DNA from: Bacteroidota bacterium
GTDB lineage: Bacteria; Bacteroidota; Bacteroidia; Bacteroidales; UBA10428
Length of the DNA: 64,000 nucleotides
Assembly: GCA_023442525.1 (NCBI GenBank)
Contig: JAEZZA010000025.1
Location: 18,196 to 82,195 of the forward strand
Direction: 5' to 3'
The notes under the pieces are model-generated. The model saw only the letters and a program-made list of their open reading frames with translations. It did no database searches and was not told the DNA's origin. The position numbers and the translations under genes are program-made. Positions 61,511 through 64,000 of the stretch are shown one piece after another; within the stretch, counting starts at the first letter, position 1, and each line of letters starts with the position of its first letter.

Positions 61511-62426
61511 CTTGTTTGGCTAAGTGGGTATATTTCTGAGTCGTCTCTAAACTTTTATGTCCCAGGAACCGGCTGATATATTCCAGTTTCATCCCTGATT
61601 GCAAAAGGTGCGTGGCGATGGAGTGGCGTAAAATGTGCAGTCCGAAGGATTTTTGTTTTAATTCCGGATTGTCTGTTTTTTTCTTTAGCCATTGTAAGCG
61701 GGTGTACATGCCATATACACCCCATCTTACAGCACTGCGGCCAAGTAAAAGGGCTTCGGTTTTGTTGCCTTGTAGTAAATCGTTTCGCTGATCGCCGATA
61801 TAGGTTTTCAGATCTTGTTTTACCTGAGCATTCATCGGGACGTACCTTTCGCGGTAGTTCTTGCCTTTGCGCACATAAACCAGGTTCTTTTCAAAAAGTA
61901 TATCACTCGTGTTCAGGGCTTCGCCTTCGCTTGCCCTTAATCCACAGCCGTAAAACAGGCTGAGCATGGCAGTATCACGCTCGTTGTAAATATTATCTTC
62001 ACTCTGCGCTGCTTTGTACAGGGCTTTTATTTCGGCTTTGGTTAAAAAGGTCGCTGTTTCGGTTGTTTTAAAAAGTTCAGGTTTGATGGTAAAGCCTGTC
62101 TTCCCGGTAAACTGTAAATACCTGCTTAAAAGCCGCAGGGCGGTGATGTGTTTATTCATGTAACCTGTGCTCAGGCTCCCGCCGCTGATGCAGTTCGGCC
62201 GGTGCTGTAAATATTCTAAGTATTGCTTTATGTGGTCGTTTCTAAAATCTTTCAGGTGGCTGGTGTCTTGGGATTCCAGGAATGTGAAAAACTCTGATAC
62301 GTTCCAGTTCATTTGCTTTACGCTCCGGCGTTTGTAGCCCAATGTTTCCATCCAAATTGTAAAGCTTTCGGCAAGAAAAATAAACTGCCTGCTTTTTATT
62401 TCCCTATTAACACTTTTTTGGAACAT
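61500..62426 (-). CDS. tyrosine recombinase A of unit 2
   Basis: 308 residues. Core-binding domain (10-115) and a complete catalytic domain: Arg I in FYGCGLRASEGEAL, Lys region VRKGKNYRERYVP, HILRHSIATHLLQSG, GH in RFLGHKS and Tyr in TQKYTHL. Paralogue of the unit 1 recombinase A over its whole length. It starts 55 bp after the ATPase gene end and overlaps recombinase B, so the two are likely made together. Confidence 0.94.
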   Translation of the reverse strand: MFQKSVNREIKSRQFIFLAESFTIWMETLGYKRRSVKQMNWNVSEFFTFLESQDTSHLKDFRNDHIKQYLEYLQHRPNCISGGSLSTGYMNKHITALRLLSRYLQFTGKTGFTIKPELFKTTETATFLTKAEIKALYKAAQSEDNIYNERDTAMLSLFYGCGLRASEGEALNTSDILFEKNLVYVRKGKNYRERYVPMNAQVKQDLKTYIGDQRNDLLQGNKTEALLLGRSAVRWGVYGMYTRLQWLKKKTDNPELKQKSFGLHILRHSIATHLLQSGMKLEYISRFLGHKSLETTQKYTHLAKQDEL

Positions 62427-62480
62427 GGAACGCCAGGGTAATTATGAATGATAAATTATTAATTATTAATTAAATAAGAT

Positions 62481-64000
62481 TTATTCTGGCGTTCCAACTG
62501 GCGTTCCAGGGGGTAGGGACACCAGGTTATTGATCTGATTAAAAAGATAGTCTTGTATCTCACCGCGAAGTTTTTGGATATTGTCCCAGTAACATACCCG
62601 GTATTTAAAGCCCCTGTTGGCATAGCCGCCGGTTTGCTGCAGATACTCAAGTCCGATGAGTTCGTACAGGTAGCGGTGTAACTGGGTTTTACTGATGTGA
62701 AGCGCCTGTCGGATCTCCCTTTGGGTAAACTCGTATTGCTGCGCATTGGGCTTTTCTTCCAGATAGCTTTTTAAAGCTTCAAAAAACTGTCGTAACGAGC
62801 CGTCGAGCTCGTCTACCTTTAAAAAAATGCTTTCGAACATGATTGTCATGGCCGCGAGTAAATCTTCTTTTTCGGTGATGATCCGGCCCTGGCTGTCGCG
62901 TCTGCGCTGGTACTGGTTGATTGTGGTGATCTGCTTTACAAAGGCCAGGTAAAGCTCATTTAAACGTCGTATTTTATGGGCCTGCGGCGGCAGCTGTAAT
63001 TGGTTTGCATAGGGGTTTACCACCTTACAGGGTTTTAGCATCCGCACGAGGTTTTGCACAAAATCCATGGATTCTTTTTCTTTCCGGGCATCAATCAGCC
63101 CGGCAGCTTTCTGCTTTTGATAACCCATGATCCGGGCAGTTTGGGCATTGCTTTCATCAACGGCAATAATAAACAGCCGGCTCATGTTATCCTCGTATAT
63201 TTGTCCATGGGTGGTGGCGCAAATGGAGGCCATGGGGCCACGAACGATACGCTGGGCGCTTCGTATGTTTCCGTTTTCATCCTTCTGGCTGGTGGAGCTG
63301 CTCAGCTGGTTATTTGAGATTAGCTCGCGCCATGCAAACAGGGCTTCTTCTTTCAGCCCGTCAATGTCTTCAAGGCAAATGAGCTTATTGCGAAAGAAAA
63401 ATTCATCATAATTATAAAAACTGTTTTCCGTAACACGGGTAAATTTTACTACCCTTTCCGCGGGCATTAGTTCAGCTATTTTGGAAAGAAGGTGTGTTTT
63501 GCCACTGCCGGAACTGCCCTGTATTAAAGCGTGCAGGGTGTCGGGCATCTTGTGACTGGTAGCAATCACAAACAAAAACAAACGGTTGTTTTCTTCGCCC
63601 ACAATGCCGCTATTGCCTATAAGTTCGTTAATTCTTTCAATCAGCCCGGGGGCACTTAAATACGCTTTGCATTTGGCTTGTTCTGCAAGGCTGGGCAATT
63701 CTTCCATTGTTGACTGTTCATTGCTCATTATTAATTGCCTTTCCCGGTGTTCCTCCAACAGGTCAGTTAATTTTGAAATATCCGATTCCAGAAGATCACT
63801 ACGCAGATCGAGTTTTTCAGCAGCCTCCCGGGCTTCTTTACGCGCCTGGCGTTCCTCGTACAGGTCAAGCCGCGTACGGTATTTAAGGGCGGTTTCCAGG
63901 TGCTGTACATCGAGGCTCACAAGCATTTTATCAAGGGGCTTGCAGATCCCGCCTTTGATGATGTATCGGGCTGTGGGGGTTTCGTAGGTGATTTTATTGG
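62481..64000 (-). CDS. primase-ATPase of unit 2, C-terminal part (partial at right edge)
   Basis: The frame is open to the window edge; an internal ATG at 63926 is not the true start because codons upstream continue (ITYETPTARYIIKGG then KPLDKMLVSLDVQH). Visible parts: a linker coiled coil (about 63.7-63.9 kb), Walker A QGSSGSGKTHLL, Walker B LICLEDIDGLKE, CATTHGQIYEDNMSRLFII, and a C-terminal winged helix (FTQREIRQALHISKTQLHRYLYELIGLEYL). As I recall, homologues in Bacteroidota carry an N-terminal CHC2-type primase domain; that part is outside the window. Possibly an element replication protein. Confidence 0.78.
   Translation of the reverse strand, partial: NKITYETPTARYIIKGGICKPLDKMLVSLDVQHLETALKYRTRLDLYEERQARKEAREAAEKLDLRSDLLESDISKLTDLLEEHRERQLIMSNEQSTMEELPSLAEQAKCKAYLSAPGLIERINELIGNSGIVGEENNRLFLFVIATSHKMPDTLHALIQGSSGSGKTHLLSKIAELMPAERVVKFTRVTENSFYNYDEFFFRNKLICLEDIDGLKEEALFAWRELISNNQLSSSTSQKDENGNIRSAQRIVRGPMASICATTHGQIYEDNMSRLFIIAVDESNAQTARIMGYQKQKAAGLIDARKEKESMDFVQNLVRMLKPCKVVNPYANQLQLPPQAHKIRRLNELYLAFVKQITTINQYQRRRDSQGRIITEKEDLLAAMTIMFESIFLKVDELDGSLRQFFEALKSYLEEKPNAQQYEFTQREIRQALHISKTQLHRYLYELIGLEYLQQTGGYANRGFKYRVCYWDNIQKLRGEIQDYLFNQINNLVSLPPGTPVGTPE

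Larger units (their letters stand above)
59868..64000. mobile_element. two-recombinase element, unit 2 (apparently intact, right end outside window)
   Basis: From P4 and C on the left: hicA, hicB, recombinase B, recombinase A, primase-ATPase (continuing beyond 64000), all on the minus strand in overlapping or close spacing. Both recombinase frames and the ATPase frame are open. Same gene order as unit 1 with a different cargo pair. Confidence 0.65.

Overview
The window is a piece of a Bacteroidota chromosome, most likely a Bacteroidales/Marinilabiliales-type bacterium. Reasons: promoters fit the Bacteroidota pattern (TTTG, about 19 bp, TAnnTTTG) upstream of rplU and partly upstream of the trp leader and a tRNA-Leu; Shine-Dalgarno sequences are weak; and the proteins are typical of the phylum (SCxxN-type lipoproteins, a CarboxypepD_reg/TonB-plug outer-membrane receptor, a GIN-domain protein, a dipeptidyl peptidase IV, an L21 with an Ala/Lys tail, an HcpR-type regulator beside hcp).

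1-53.4 kb is ordinary chromosome. From left to right: the 3' end of ahcY; an NAD-binding dehydrogenase, a secreted S9 peptidase and a DJ-1/PfpI gene bracketed by a repeated hairpin; a small secreted protein made of three repeats; a complete trpEGDCFBA operon on the minus strand, preceded by a leader peptide with four consecutive Trp codons and a classic attenuator (11.62-11.80 kb); tig-clpP-clpX behind a tRNA-Leu; a ferredoxin-like DUF362 protein; lptB and tatC; recQ; a glycosyltransferase, a hybrid sensor kinase and a BFN/UVR nuclease; rplU-rpmA, serS, an EamA transporter, an S41 lipoprotein and ruvC; HIT and greA; a minus-strand run dCMP deaminase - C-terminal processing protease - two small envelope proteins; an hcp operon (ferredoxin, hcp, cupin) divergent from an HcpR-like regulator around a perfect 20-bp palindrome; tag and lipA; a Big_2 lipoprotein; a tRNA-Leu; an esterase; a B3/B4 protein; a class II ribonucleotide reductase; an EF-G2-type GTPase; and a TonB-dependent receptor.

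53.5-64 kb is accessory DNA and is the most interesting part. It holds two related minus-strand units in tandem. Each has the order ATPase (C-terminal part of a probable primase-ATPase), tyrosine recombinase A, overlapping tyrosine recombinase B, then a short cargo slot (ORF6N gene in unit 1, hicBA in unit 2). Recombinase A has the usual catalytic residues; recombinase B lacks the first catalytic arginine in both units. Unit 1 is decayed: its recombinase B carries a one-base frameshift before the catalytic Tyr, and its ATPase gene has lost its 5' part and is joined to the tail of an RHS-type toxin gene. Unit 2 looks intact and runs off the right edge.

Between and beside the units lies about 1.2 kb without convincing genes (58.9-60.14 kb) that is instead packed with long imperfect palindromes. 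Two roughly 147-base hairpins (59031-59176 and 59964-60112) are homologous in inverse orientation but differ in many stem positions on both arms, so pairing is kept while sequence changes. Each has an outer 78-82-base hairpin of a second family next to it, again in inverse orientation, and both abut the same 20-bp flank on the unit side. A loop motif (TTTTAGCGGTA or its complement) recurs in at least four of these hairpins. I read them as the structured ends or recombination sites of an undescribed two-recombinase element; this is inference, and structural and comparative tests are listed in the findings.
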